Assembly (NCBI GenBank): GCA_947568835.1
Contig: OX387604.1
Span: 9,765,860 to 9,829,859 of the forward strand
Reading direction: 5' to 3'
DNA: 64,000 nt
From: Protonemura montana
Taxonomy: Eukaryota > Arthropoda > Insecta > Plecoptera > Nemouridae
Under the pieces are notes generated by a model, which saw only the letters and a program-made list of their open reading frames with translations, did no database searches and was not told where the DNA came from. Below, one piece after another: positions 34,195-49,100 of the stretch (the stretch's first letter is position 1; each line of letters starts with the position of its first letter). Made by a program: the position numbers and the translations under genes.

Positions 34195-37100
34195 ATGCGC
34201 GTGTACAGCTCCTGTCCTGCACCAACATCACGGATATTCATCGCTTTGATTTTCGTCCTATCGCTTTTGGGTGAGCACTATATTATTATCCATCCATCTA
34301 GTAATTCTTGCTGTTATTAAATTGATAGCCGGCAGAAAGAGTGAAGACTACTCGCGCCTACTCGTTATCTAAAGGATGTCATTAAGCTATTGTCTCATTT
34401 AATTTAGATTAAGCTTTAGTTGTGACTGAAGTCATGTAGATATTCTCTAGAAATGAAAGCGCGTAGCCAGATGAAGTCACACTTGAAAATAAAGGGACCC
34501 CTTACAACCCACTGACGCTAATTGTTGAGATCTTATCATAATTTACCTTTTGGGAGGTTCCTACTTAAGATGTTTTCTTCAGTATTTCCTCTCATTATCC
34601 CAGATTTTGGATGCTCTTCAGCTGGCATGATCCTTTCATTGATGCAGAGGATACCGCTATAGTTTTTCTGAGGTACCTATGGGCAAATGAAGAGTAGGAC
34701 CAGCAGGATAGCTGAGCGGCACAAAGAGACTCATTTATATTTATACGCTTGATTCGTCGCCGGCTTCCATTGTTTGTGACTACTTTTTTGACATTTGTCC
34801 AAAGCCAGGAGATTTGTAGATCCAGCTAGTCTAGCCAGACCTCAGTAAAAATGTCAACTTATGGGAAAGATTTTACAAAATATACTAATGGTTTCGCAAT
34901 CGGCTTTGGCTGGTGTCCGGGGCTAATTCCTCTTGAACTAGTTGTACCAAATTCAAAATAATGTAGACCATACATTTATCTTGGCTATATAGATACGAAC
35001 GCGTTACTCTGCCGTGCTGGAAATAGTATCACGCGATTCTTGCTTTCGATTCCTTCCCCACTCAATCTCTCGTTATTTTATTTTTAAATTAAGTTTCAAT
35101 GCGGTTCGTTCGTTTTTGGTAATGGCAGCTCCAGCGTTCAGAGAACCAAACACTAGCTAGGGACTTTTTCTAGGTCTTCGAACGCAATTTATTGTCTTTG
35201 GGCCTTTATTTTTCTTTCATCTGTCAAACTTAATTCAGTCTTTTTCTCCAAGTCGAAGTGATCATTTAAGTCGGTGCCGCCGGAGGTTACCATATGGCTT
35301 CTTACTGCAGTGCAGCGTCGGTCAAAGACATGGGTTGGCTTGCCACCGAACACTGCACTCAGCAGACAGCAGTTACCTCTGCATGTGCTAGACTAACTCA
35401 CCTCGCTTACGGTGTCTCCAAATGCTGGATGGTCTACTCTAGCTTACGTTACAACCACACAATTCAACATTTGAAAGAAAACGACCAAAGTCAAACTGTG
35501 TACAAAAATGTAGTAATACTAATCTAATACTAATTTAGACTATCTGGCCATCTTGTAATAGAAGTAAGTTGGAGAAACTCGGACCTTTCTTGTCAATATG
35601 AACAATAATGGAACCACATAAATTCCTCCGCAAACCTGTCGAAACATTTTTATTTTCTTCAAGAATGCTGACAACGAATCAAAAGGATCCACCCTATTTG
35701 TATTCACGAAGCATTCCAAATACAATAAAACTCTAAAAGGATCAGTTTAAGCTGCCAAGGTAACAATGCGGTCTTCGGCAAGGTTCACGCAACTCGTAAC
35801 GCATTATCGAGTATGGGAGAATTGCGGCGTCTTTGCATTTCCATCAAGTAGGATCGATGCACAAATCAATCGAGGCACGGTGCCTGTCTCGAAGGTTTTG
35901 GCTACCATGTTTACCTATACACTCAATACGGTACTGTACCTACCTACTAAGACATTCGTGAGCGTACACTGCGTATTGCCTAGTATGTCTTCATTTGTTC
36001 CAGCCACCCACATCCCCAGCTAAAAGACACCAACTGACTTCATAAGTGGCAGCAATTGTCAGAACCCAGAAGCCACTGATATTTTGCGACTGTCAGTTTC
36101 ATCACGGAAATAGTACAGAAGAATTAATGAGATGATCATACTGTGAATATAGAAACTTACTTTAGTGGATGATACAAAAATTTCGTTTTGGACCTTTGTT
36201 TGAGCTGTCGGGTCTATCATAGGTCCAAATGATATTGACTGCCGACCGTTGCATAGATATACATTTCAAAATGAAAATAAAGGAACCTTTTTCACACTAA
36301 ATAACTAATCGCTCTGACTTGGCGCGGGTAAGGCTAGAATAGGTGAACTAGTAGAATTGCATCCCTGATATGTATGACATAATTTTGTGTCACCTTGGCA
36401 GTTCGAAGTTTATACGGTTAAAACTTCAAATATAATGTTTGTTATTGCGTTCTGGGATAACTCATTTTTAACCTATGACACTAAACATGAAAATATTACA
36501 GGCGTCGCAAACTCATTCATTTACACATTTGTTATACACTATGTCTGCTGTGTGTAACACATACTTCTGAACTTTGGAACTATAGTTGTAGACCCATACT
36601 ATTATAATTTACTGAGTGACCAGTACACGTCACGCTAAACAGCATGGAGATGAAATTAGATAATATTCAAAATGTGTTCCATTAAAAAAATGAATGAAAA
36701 AAGGAACCGAGAATAAATCAATGAATTGAGACGCTCTAATTAGTTATAAAGTTCATAAATACCATGTAGGTCATATTAAAACGCCAACGATTTTCATATA
36801 GGAAACAAACGATTAACTATGTCATCGCACAGGCGTGATTACGTCATAATAAACTGCTATTATTGCAAACTCTTAGTGCAGTTGCGATCTGCACATATTT
36901 CTCACGCACTACAATCATTCGAGTGGTCGTAAAGAGCACAGACAGCAGATGCGTTAGATGCAAAATCCTCTCATGCATTCTCGAACGCAATTATAACGTT
37001 CGAGAGTTTTGTAACAATGTCGTAACAGACATCGCCGCACAAGTATCTCATCTGATAACCGCCTTACAGCAAGTTCAGGATTGGCAAAACAATGATAATG

Positions 37101-40100
37101 AAGCAATTTCATTTGCTGGATGAACAAAAAATGCTACTGAAGAGCGGCTTCCGAAACCCTGATGTCTTCTCTACCCTGTTTCCGACAATCTTATGGAAGT
37201 CCACGCAGTTTTCCTCAGCGAAGGCAAATAAAACATTGATTGGTCGGTTCTTGTCTGCACCGCTTTGTGATGTTTATTTTGCATTCTGCAGCCGGCATTG
37301 CAGCAACTTTAGCAATATTGACACCAGCACATATGCCTCATCACATTTTCAATATCATACGTGAGCTTTAAGATATACAGGAAGGGCTCTTGCCATACCT
37401 TGTTTCTTGTGAGAAAGATAAATTTAGAACACTGTAGGGCTGTTAAGTTCACGTCTGTCAATGCATGTAAATGGGCTGTGTTCGAGCAAAAGGAACCCAA
37501 GTGAATACACTTTTTTTACGGTTTGCATTCGGTGTCCTCTGTCATTAAGAGTCAATCAAGTCTAGCTTAAAATTGAATTTTGTGGTTTGCGGTAAAACAT
37601 ACTTTCTTTGTAGCTGGTTGTATTGCACCGATTTAATGATATGCGTTTTTAGTGCAACCCAACAACATTAAGGACGTAACAATGAATTGAACCACAGTTA
37701 TATCTGTGATCGAACGAATCATTTTCCAACTCAGTTTTTGCAGGATTTACATAATGCCAAGAAGTTGTAGTAGGTGCACCTATATTTCGGCTTATCATTT
37801 CCCACAGATATAAAATAGTCAGGAATAGTAGAGCAGGCAAGACTGTGTTAACATGCACATGCTGGAAGGAAAAACCTTTCTACATCTGGTTGACAGATGC
37901 CAGGAGATTCCCCAGAAAGAAGCATGGTAAATGGTTTCAGTATCCCTCGCTCCCCCCACTACCTTTCTTGTAGGTTCTTTTCGGACCATCCTCTGCCCAA
38001 CCCTTCGGCACAAAGCCAAGTGGGAGGTCTTTTGTTTTTTCAAATAGCCTATTCAGGTTATTGAATGGAATGCCTGTACTAAGGGCACTCTACATCTCTT
38101 TGTGGAATGATTTTTAGTAAATTTCTTTCTTTGCAGATCATTCATGGGGCCAATCGGCTCGAGGGGGGGACCGAAGTCGGGCAACACAAATCAAGGGTAA
38201 GGGAAAAACAAGGATGGAATTTTAACATCAACATCTGGAGGAAGCAAACCTGACTTAATCTTAAAAGTCAATGCTTTTGTCCAGTTATTGTGCAAAATAA
38301 AAAATGGACATCGACATAAAATTGGTGTAAACCCTCCTTTCAGAAACTCTTGGAGACCACTTGATACACATAGATTATTTGATTATGTAATAATTTCTCT
38401 TAGTTCTAGGTATTTGCAAAAATAATTAAACATTTCAGCATTACAGCATTCCACTTCCAAGTACCATTGGTATGACTAGATTATTTTCTAAAGAACTATT
38501 ATTGCATGAGGGGCATGTCTTTAGGGATGTTATTTTCCAGCAATCGATCGAAGACACGGTCTAAACCGTTGGGCTGATCAGTGGACTCCATCGAATCAAC
38601 GGCATGTAAGAATTCCGATTATTCAAAGAGGTGACATCTCGGAGCCAGACGAGGACCCAATTGAGCCAGAACTCGAAGATAGTGAATCAGATATCCACCC
38701 ATTAAGCCAAGCAGCCTATTGGCTTCGAAATCCTGGCCGTCGAGGTATTTGCCTAGCAATTGTGACTCTAACAAGTTCGGGTGAATGCAAAAAACTACGC
38801 TGGCCAAAAAAAACCATTAACACGGCTTGGTGGTTGGCGTTCAGATGCGGCCTGGATATCTTCAGCGGCTAACTCCATTGTAACCCTCTTGTTGTAATAA
38901 TTTTCAGCTGTAGTATATTTACAGATTGCCAGTGTGGTGTGGAACTCATGGTTTTATCTTATTGTTAAGGTATTCATTCATCACCGAAATAATGAACATA
39001 ATTTCATCATTACATTGTCTTTTCATAAGTGGTTGAGGTGGGGTTTTTAATTGTAATAATTAATATTTTGTTTCATTTACCAGCACCTCTAACAGCATAT
39101 TATAACAACACTAATTTGCTGATTTGATATGTATTATACCTACCTAAGAACTTAGCTACATGAAATAGTTTTTGTTAGAAATGCCTACAATATTAAAAAT
39201 AAGTAGGAGTAGGTTTTTTATTAATTGATTGGTAATAATTGGTGTCATTTTTTGTATTCCCTTATTCATCCATGTTCAAAAATACAGGTATAATTAAAAC
39301 CAATTATTTGCATATTTCTTATCACAGCATGTGATACTGCTTTAATATTACTATTTACTATTATTATATAAAAAAAATTGATATAAACTGATCATTAAAA
39401 AACAAGTTTAAAAAATAGGTGTGGTTGCAGGTACCATTGTATCGTAGGTTTCGCTGGGAATGAACACCGCTGGAAATTGCGATAGGTTCTTTTCTTGGCA
39501 GATAGTGATCTAGAATTAACAACCATCCAGTACAGTACATACTGTCTGTTGTCATGTTAACTAATCACATTCTGATAGCTAATCATGTTTCGATTTATTC
39601 CGCATCTCCAGGACATAGCAAGACTGTTCCCCATCCCTGTGAACAAAGCTCTTGTTACCCTGCTACGGGGAACTTACTCATCGGAAGAGAGGAGAGGCTG
39701 TCTGCATCTTCCACTTGTGGCCTTGCTAGGCAGGAGCGATACTGCATTGTTTCACATCTCGAGGATCGCAAGAAATGTTTCTGGTGCGATTCTAGAAATA
39801 CTGACAACCCTAACCCTGCCAAGAGTCACAGAGTTGAAAATATTCTCTTCAGGGACACAGTTGGGTGAGATATTGCTGTTTATATTTTTGCGATGGCCAA
39901 AGTTAACATATATAGAAGCATGATGGAGTAGAAATAAATTGTCATGCTAATACCAAAATATAGCAGAGTATATTGTATTTGCTTCTTTCTCAAGGCATCG
40001 TCACATTTTATAAAGAAACAACTAATATTATTTCAGAGTGGACGGAAAGTCTCGGCTCAGGTCGTGGTGGCAATCGGAGAATGGAGTGGAGAATGTTACG

Positions 40101-43100
40101 ATCAAACTTGACCTGGAGGCTGAGTTCCATTTTACCCACATGATAATTACCTTCAAGACGTTTCGACCGGCAGGCATGCTAATTGAACGATCGTACGACT
40201 TTGGCGCCACTTGGCAGGTAAATGTCAAAGATAGCATATGAAAAGCTTAACATAATGACCAATTTACCACTCTTACATTACTCTAAATGTGTCTTAATTA
40301 ATTACAGGTGTATAGGTATTTTGCTCACAATTGTGCAGATACTTATCCCAACATTCCAGAGATGGATCAAAGATCACTTACAGATGTGGTTTGCGAATCA
40401 AGATACTCAAATGTTGCTCCTTCAACTGATGGAGAGGTATTCGTTATGAAAAGGTTTTGATTGTAAGTTGTTATGTGATATCTGGAATACACTATTAACA
40501 TGCTATCTTTTATGATCAGGTAATATTCCGCGTTCTTCCACCAAATTTGCCAATCAACGACCCCTATTCAAAAGAAGTCCAAAACCTACTTAAAATGACA
40601 AATTTGCGAATAAATTTCACAAAATTACACACATTGGGCGATGATCTTCTAGACAACCGTGAAGAAATCCAAGTAAGTAACACTGATAAGTGCCTATGTA
40701 CGAAACATTATAAATTATTATTGATGACTTCTGTCAATGCTTATGTGAAATATTATTCGCAGGAGAAATACTACTACGCCATCAACCAAATGATTGTCCG
40801 GGGTTCTTGCTCGTGTTACGGCCATGCATCGAGATGTCTGCCGCTGCCCAGAGTCATTCACCAGGCTGACATGATTCACGGCCGGTGCGAATGCACCCAC
40901 AACACTAAGGGGCTCAACTGTGAACATTGTGAAGACTTCTTCAACGATCTTCCTTGGAAACCTGCTATTGGGAAACAGAGCAACGCCTGTAAAAGTAATG
41001 CCACTTGTCAGGCAAATAATTTATTTCATTTTTTGAGCTGAAGGACAACGAGTTGAACAAGTGGAGATCTTAATTTAATTTCTTGTTGCAACTCTAACTC
41101 AAAGGGTACAGCAATTGCATAGGTCGAGATTTCAGTCATCATTTTGAAATTTTTGATTTAATAACAGTACTGCAAACAAATTACACTTCTGAAATTTTCC
41201 AACATTTACCCACGTGCTTTTTCTTGAAAACATTAAAAGTAAAAAATATTTTTAAGCACAGGAAATTCAATTATAGGTTCAACATTTGGTGGCCATATTC
41301 TGAGATTGCCTGACATTGCTTCTCAATTCTGCTATGCAATAGCATCTAGCACTTCAGGGTTGATCACAACTGCGGGCTTCCCGAGATCAGCTCTTTAATA
41401 GCAATCTATTGATTATCCATTGTATTAAGTTTGCACCCATTGTTATTATTACCTTCCATTAACTCTGGAATTAAATTGAATTGCAGGATGCGAGTGCAAC
41501 AATCATGCTACCAGTTGCCACTTCGACGCTGCGGTCTATGAGCAGACAGGCAAGGTGAGCGGCGGCGTTTGCGACGGATGCGAGCACTTCACCATGGGGC
41601 GCAACTGCGAGCAGTGCAAACCATTCTACTTCCAAGAAGCTGCTCTCAACATCAACGATCCTCATGTTTGCCAGTGTCAGTAAAGATTAGTCAAGTAATT
41701 CTTGGTACCGAGAGCTTATTTCGTTCTGGCTGAACGTGTTGCTTATTTTTGTGTCTGTTTTTAGCGTGCGACTGTGATCCTCGTGGATCTTTGGACGAAG
41801 GAATCTGTGACTCGCGCACCGACCTTGCTAATGGTCTTGAATCCGGCCGGTGTCATTGTAAGACGAACGTCGATGGTAGGCGTTGCGACAAATGCAAAAA
41901 TGGCTTTTGGAACTTTGATGAAAATAATGTCGATGGGTGTCAAAGTAAGTCAATCGATAAACCTTTAAGCTGTACTTCTAATCGACTTTATCCGTTATTT
42001 CAATCTTTCATCTCGAATCAAATAACTTAAGCCGGGTACGGGCAGTGGAAAGAAATAGGTAGGGGACATTACCGGAAACTCAATATATAGACGGTGTTTC
42101 CTGGTACTATCGAAAGTGTCCCCTTTCTCTTTATTTTTCCTTCTCACTCTATTTATCCAGCCATTTGGCACTCAAACCCAATCCAAACTTTAAACTCAAC
42201 TCAAACCTTAAACTTGCAAAAGTATTCAGAAGCTATTGTACTTAATTTATAACATGTATGGTGTTTTTCTGATTTTCATATGGGATGTCAGTGAAATAAA
42301 GATAGCAAAGAAATGCCTTGATAGTGGCTTGATCTAGTGCCTTTAACTTGACTGCAATAAACTGATTGAAATCTTATGTCACAGCTTGCACATGCAATAC
42401 GCTGGGGACCATCGATAACCAGGGCTGCAACGTGTACACCGGGGAATGCACGTGCAAACGCTATGTGACTGGCCGTGATTGCAACCAATGTCTGCCCGAA
42501 TACTACGGGTTATCTGACGAACGTGATGGATGCAAGGCTTGCGATTGCGACCCAGGTGGTTCGATGGACAACCAGTGTGATGTAATCACCGGGCAGTGCA
42601 GGTGATGCAAAAAAATGAAATATTCTATTAGTTGAGTCCTATCTACTCAATCAATAAAAATAACAATAAAAATGTGTTATTATCATGTCGGTGGAATAAA
42701 TTAATTTTTTAACCAGTGCTTTTAACCAGTGGTGCTTCCAAATCTGATAATCAAACTTAACAAAATTTGAGTGAAGGTTCATAGAAAAAAGGGTCACCTA
42801 TTATCCTTTCTTAACCATTGATAGCGCAAAGCACAAACAAGTTTATGAAATGAAGTAATAAGAGCTAAATTAACTAGGTGATTTTCTTGATATTGGACAT
42901 ATTTTACAATAAAATGACTAAAAATGATCTTTGTTATCAGATGCCGACCACACGTAATCGGAAGAAGCTGCAACCAGCCGGAGCAGAGCTTCTTCACAGG
43001 CATGCTTGACTTTTTGGTTTACGAGGGGGAATTGGCTCGCGGAAGTGAGGTACGTTGCTCTTCTCTTTCATAAAATAAAAAGGAGAAAGGGAATTGAAAA

Positions 43101-46100
43101 GATATAAAAATAATTAAATTTAAAGCAAACATGCAGGTTGTCAATTTGATGGGATTTTTTACAGGCTTGCAGTTTAGGAGATGATAGGGGCTCACAAAGT
43201 GTAAGATCTATATTTTCAAGTAGAGTTTTCTGGTGTTGGTTGCTTTAGTAGCTATTGTAATTTTCTACATCCTCTAAAAGTTGAAATCTACAATCTAACA
43301 AGTTTTCTAACATGTTAACATGTGTATATCATGTGCCTCTTCTTTTTTAGCTCTTAATTCAACAGCTATTAAATTTGCAGAACTGCCAAGTGGTTATTCG
43401 TGAACCATTCCGGGACGGCCGGGAGAATTCGTGGACAGGGACAGGCTTCATGAGAACGTTTGAAGACACTGATCTGGAATTCATCGTGGACAACATCCAG
43501 ACCCCAATGGAATATGACATTGTTATCCGGTATGAACCCCAACTGCCTGGAAGATGGGAAAGCGTGCAAGTGATTGTGGAGAGGCCAGGGCCTGTTGACG
43601 TCCATGGCCCTTGTGCCAACTCTCAGCCACAGGAAGATGAGAAGCATGTTTCTCTCCCACAAGGTAAAAATTAAAGGATCTTTTATTATGTGATATTAAG
43701 AGAAATCTTAAAGAGTTACATTTCTATGATAGTTGAATGTACATTGGGAGCAAAGCTGTAAATCCTTGTATTTCCAAGAAATGTGTTATCTACAAATTTC
43801 TTTATGTATGACTATAACTCTTGTGTAGGTACTAGGAGTGTAGCTGTGTATCCTCCAGTCTGCTTGGAGGCCGGGGAAGAATACAAGATCAAATTAAAGT
43901 TCAACCGCTACGACAATCAAGTTGAAACACCATCAGCATCCGTGCTTGTAGACTCTGTAAGTTACATATTTTTTAATCTATGTGAACCTATGACATATTT
44001 TATTTCAATTTGACTGTTATTTTTTGTTTGTGTTTTAGATTGCTTTAATACCACGCATTGACAGTGTATCGTTCTTCAAAGGCTCGGCTCCCAACGAGCT
44101 TCGACGACAGGAGTATGAACGGTACAAGTGTGGTCAGGCTTTCTATTCCGTGATAAAAGGAAATATTCCTGACGCGTGCAAGAAGTATCACTACAGTGTC
44201 GGGTTCTACGTCAATTCTGGAGCCTACTGTGAGCACTCGCTAGATTTACATTATTTTCATCAACATTGTTTTAAGTACTGTGCATAATTTCCAAAAAGCT
44301 TCTGTAGATGTTTAGACCTGTCAGTTGGACAATGAGTTCTGCTTAGTAAAGACATTAAGTGATAAAGTTTTTGTGTCTTCCAACAGCTTGCGAATGTGAT
44401 CCTACGGGATCGGTGAGCGCTCTGTGCAATACGCTCGGAGGAACATGTCAATGCAAGCACAACGTAGTCGGCCGTCGGTGTGATCGTTGCGCGCCCGGAA
44501 CTTTTGGCTTCGGTCCAGAAGGATGCCGAGGTGATTTCTCGAGGCAGTTTACTTTCTCATATTTTGGTCAAAATCAATTATTTTCTCCCATAATTTCAAC
44601 TCAACAAGCTCATTCTTTTCTAAATCTACCACCTTTGATAGTGATATTGATTAAATGTAAAGAAATACCAACATTTCTGTTTCTTTTCAGCTTGCGACTG
44701 TAATTCCATTGGTGCTTTGGACAATTTCTGCGACCCACAGACTGGCCAATGCAAGTGTCGGGCAAATACTTACGGCCGGGAATGCGATCAATGCCAGCCA
44801 GGTTTCTGGAATTTCCCTAACTGCCAGCGGTGCGAGTGCCATGGACACGCTGACATTTGTGACTCACGCACTGGAGTTTGCATACAGTGTAGAGATGCCA
44901 CCATAGGACACAACTGCGATAGGTTAGATCCATTTTTAAACCTTTATAGTTAATCCCTTATTTGAAATGCGACTGAATGAGACACTTATTTATTTATCAT
45001 TGTTAGGTGCATCGAAGGACATTATGGGGATCCTCGAATTGGGGTGGACATTCCTTGCCGTGCCTGTCCTTGCCCTGGAACTTTAGATTCAGGTCATTCT
45101 TATGCTGATCGTTGTACTCTGGATTCAAAATCGCAAGACGTCGTTTGCGAATGTAATGTTGGATATGCAGGTAAAAAAAGTCTTCTATGCTAATGGTACT
45201 CAAGTATGCTACAGCAATCGCCAATCACAAACCTGCATGACAGAATTTTTTTTATGTGAAGGTTTATTTTGAAATTGCTTTTTATATTTAAATTTAGTTC
45301 AGAAAGCATTGGTTAGCTTCAGTTAACATTTATATGCATCATTGCAGGATCACGATGTGACGTTTGTGCTGATAATTACTATGGAAATCCCGACACACCG
45401 GGTGGCTCGTGCCGATCATGTAACTGCAGCAACAATATCGACATCTCAAGACCTGGCAACTGTGATCTGCAAACTGGCAAATGCATTAGTTGTCTATTCA
45501 ACACTGAAGGCTTTAACTGCCACATCTGCAAAGCTAATTACTACGGGGATGCAGTCAACCAGAACTGTAATGGTAAGAAATAAATATATTAAAGAAAAAA
45601 TTCTGTGAATATTGGATTCCATATATTTTCCTTAGTGATTTTAAAAGATTTTAGGTATGTGAACATTAAAATTACAAAATGATTTTATTTCAAATCCTAT
45701 TTTAAACAAATGGTTCTGCTCTATTTTATTTGGTTCGTGTCATTTCGAAAAATATAATGGTTAAAAATTAACACAAGATCCTGATGTATTTCTCCAGAGT
45801 GTACTTGCAATGTTCTTGGAGTTGATGTGACGGCTGGTCCTTGCAATCGCATCAACGGTCAATGCCAATGCCTGCCAAATGTGATCGGGAAAGATTGTGA
45901 CCAATGCGCTCAGAACCATTGGAAAATTGCCAGTGGCTTGGGCTGCGAAGCGTGTGACTGCGATCCTGTCGGCTCCAAGGCCGATCAATGTAACTTGGTA
46001 AGCAGTACAAAGTCAATATGCATCAATAGCTATCTCACTTTTCAAAAATTGCAATTTGATTTAATGATATTTTGCTTCCCATCTTTAGTATGACGGCCAG

Positions 46101-49100
46101 TGTGAATGTAACCCAGGATTTGGAGGTCGTAGGTGCAACCAGTGCCAAGACAACTATTGGGGAAATCCGACCATCGAGTGTCAATGTAAGATCCTTTAAA
46201 AAGGTCATCTTTAACTCATTACACTGATTTCAATTATCAGTATATCTGGTTTAACACCAAGCCAAAAAAGTTCTTTATATCTGCCAAAATTGATTACGAA
46301 GTTGTCAACCTGTGTTTTGTTCCCTTGAATGTAGCGTGTGATTGCAACCTGGACGGTTCGGCCACTCTACAGTGTGACCGGGAGTCAGGAAAGTGCGTCT
46401 GCATGATGGGAATCGGAGGCGTGAAATGTGATATGTGTGCCCGTGGCTATCTGGGCACTGCCCCGCATTGCAGCCCTTGCGGCGAGTGCTTCGACAACTG
46501 GGACAGAATCCTGGATCTTCTCCGAGGTGAGTCTTCCATCACAGAGTGGTGGGCCCCAGGAATGTGTGAGTGGTAGTATCCGGTTTTGGATTCATACTGC
46601 TATTGGAAAGGAGACTTTGTTAAACATACATCAGATCCAAAATTAAGGGTGGCTTGGACCTTGTGGCATCTTCTCTGTGTTGGTTGCTTCTGGTATTCCA
46701 ACTTTGCAGAATCTGTAAACACCAACATTTTACTTGACAATCAATTTTAGCCGATACTGAGCGAGTCATCCAAGCTGCTTCGGAAATCAAGCAGACTGGA
46801 GCAACCGGGGCTTACACACACGAATTCGAGGTCATGGAGAAACGGCTTGGAGAAGTGAAGCAGCTACTGGACAACACAACTGTCAGCTCTCATGATCTCG
46901 AAGGGCTGGAAAAACTCGTTAAAGAACTACGGTTTGTAATAACTTATAAGCAATTTTAGTCCTCAAACTAAATTTTTGCAAATAATAGAGATAAATGTTT
47001 CTGTATTTTATTCTCAGAGGTAACTTAAGTAAGTCTGCTGATCGTCTTGAGGGAGTTGAAAGTCTCCTTGAAAAAACGTCAGAAAGTATATTCCTCGCAA
47101 ATCTGACATTGGCCGATGTAAGAACGAAGGTCAGGAATCTCAAATCCAAAGAATCTGCATTAAAAGAGAATGCCACTAAACTACAAGAGGCAAACGTTGA
47201 AGGTGCTTTGAATTTGACTCGAGAAGCTAGACAACGTTCTCAAAAGGCTCAAGACGATGCGGAGGCAACGCAAGGTATCGTCGCAGATTCCGAAAGACAG
47301 TGCAAACGCACGGAGGCTCTCGTTAACCGAACGGCTAATCAGTTCGGAGAAGGCCAGGAGGACAACGACAATTCACTGGTTGATTTGAGTCAGAGGCTGA
47401 AAAAACTAGAGAAAGAGATCCCTGCTCTCAATGAACTGGTTTGTGACATTTTCACTGAACATTTTGACTACATCTTTATTTGTGAAGGCCACTCATGATT
47501 TTTTTCCTTTCTGACCCAGATTTGTGACAAGCCTGGAGATCCCTGTGACTCTCTCTGTGGTGGAGCAGGCTGTGGAGTTTGTGGCGGGTTATCCTGCGAA
47601 AACGGCGCAGTCACTAAAGCTGAACGGGCGTTCCGTTATGCTGCTGATGCTGAGAAAGCTATCCGAGATAAGGAAGTGAAGGCAGAGGAACTTTTGAGAG
47701 GGGTACGAAGCTATTTGGAATATATTTTTCAAACAAAAAATCAACGTGAACCAAAATTTAATATTTCTTCAGACACATTGTACAACTGATTGGTATGTTC
47801 TATATGTGTTTTTTATAGATTTCTCAAGCCAAACAAGAAACGGTAGCAGCGCATATGGCAGCTAAGGATGCTCATGACAAAGCATGGCTTGCATTTAATA
47901 AATCTGACAGTATGATTCAAGAACGAGCAGATCTTTCAAACCAAATAGATGAGTTCTTGGGCACGGAAGGGGCCAACCCAGCTAATATAAGAGAAGTTGC
48001 GTCTAAGGTAAAGATAGTAATTATGATGTATTATGTCAGTTAAAAAGAATTATTAATTAAAATCTGATTTTTAACACATATCATTGTACTTTCTTAGACA
48101 CTTGCAATGAACATCCAACTTCAGCCAGAACAGATTACCGACCTGGCGAAACAAATTCAAGACACCATCACTTCCCTCAAGGACATCGACACAATTCTTG
48201 AAGACACATCTGCTGACTTGGCATTAGCAAATAACTTAAAAGAGCAAGCTGATAGAGCCAAGTATGTTTTAGTGAATATTTATTTTCTGGATATGTTGTA
48301 AACTTCTATAGTTCTATAGGATTTTCATTAGCTGAAATATTAAAATTTTTATCATCGTAACATATTTTTCTCTTCAGGAATAATGCTGAGAGCATTTTAG
48401 ACAAAGCCAAGAAAGTAGTTTCTGCTCTCGACGAAGCACAGGAAGCTCAAGACAAGGCTGAGGATGCCATAAGACAGGCAAACAATGACATTTCGGCAGC
48501 GGAAAAGGATCTGGCACAGGTACCTACAATTGGTGTGAATCAAACCCACACATTGTAAATCACAGGAGTAGATTACAGAGATTGTAATCAACCAACAAAA
48601 AATTGCATTATTGGCTGCGGTATGTTGGCTGAAACAAAGCAACCAATTGAAAATAATCTGTGCTTCGAATCTGTGATCTGAGTTCTTGTTTAGTTCAGGG
48701 CTGACAAGCAGACCTCATTTAAAAAAAAAATTGTTTATAAGCAACCTCATACTAAGTTATGTTTTTTAACAGATTTCCAGCGAAACTGGAGAAGCGCAAC
48801 AGAAAGCTAATGAGACCGTCAGCAAAGTAGATACGCTGCAGGGTCGTTTGAAGCTGTTGAAAACTCGCTTCCTCATGAACGGGCGAGATGCAAAGGAGGT
48901 GGGAGAAGAGGCAGAAAAAGTGGGCGACGTCGCTTTGCGAGCTGACAACCATTCACTGGAGCTCGGCAACGCGTACAAGGGGGCTTCGGTTCTGCTCATA
49001 TCACGCGCCGAGCAATCAAGCCAAGCCCGAGACAAGGCTGAAATCCTACTCGAACGAGCAAGCAAGCTTTTCGTCGATACTACTACCAAATTAAAAGAGC

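Noticed and set aside
34705-34760. GGATAGCTGAGCGGC, resembling a polymerase III A box of a tRNA-derived SINE
   Set aside because: No convincing B box at the right distance and no other copy in the window.
36863-37123. 86-codon open frame in laminin intron 1 with plausible composition
   Set aside because: No motif, no splice partner with matching phase, and it contains a perfect hairpin suggesting non-coding constraint or chance.
42035-42130. Weak inverted repeat (GGGGACATTACCGGAAAC against GTTTCC..GTGTCCCC) in a laminin intron
   Set aside because: Arms are gapped and unequal; no second copy was found.
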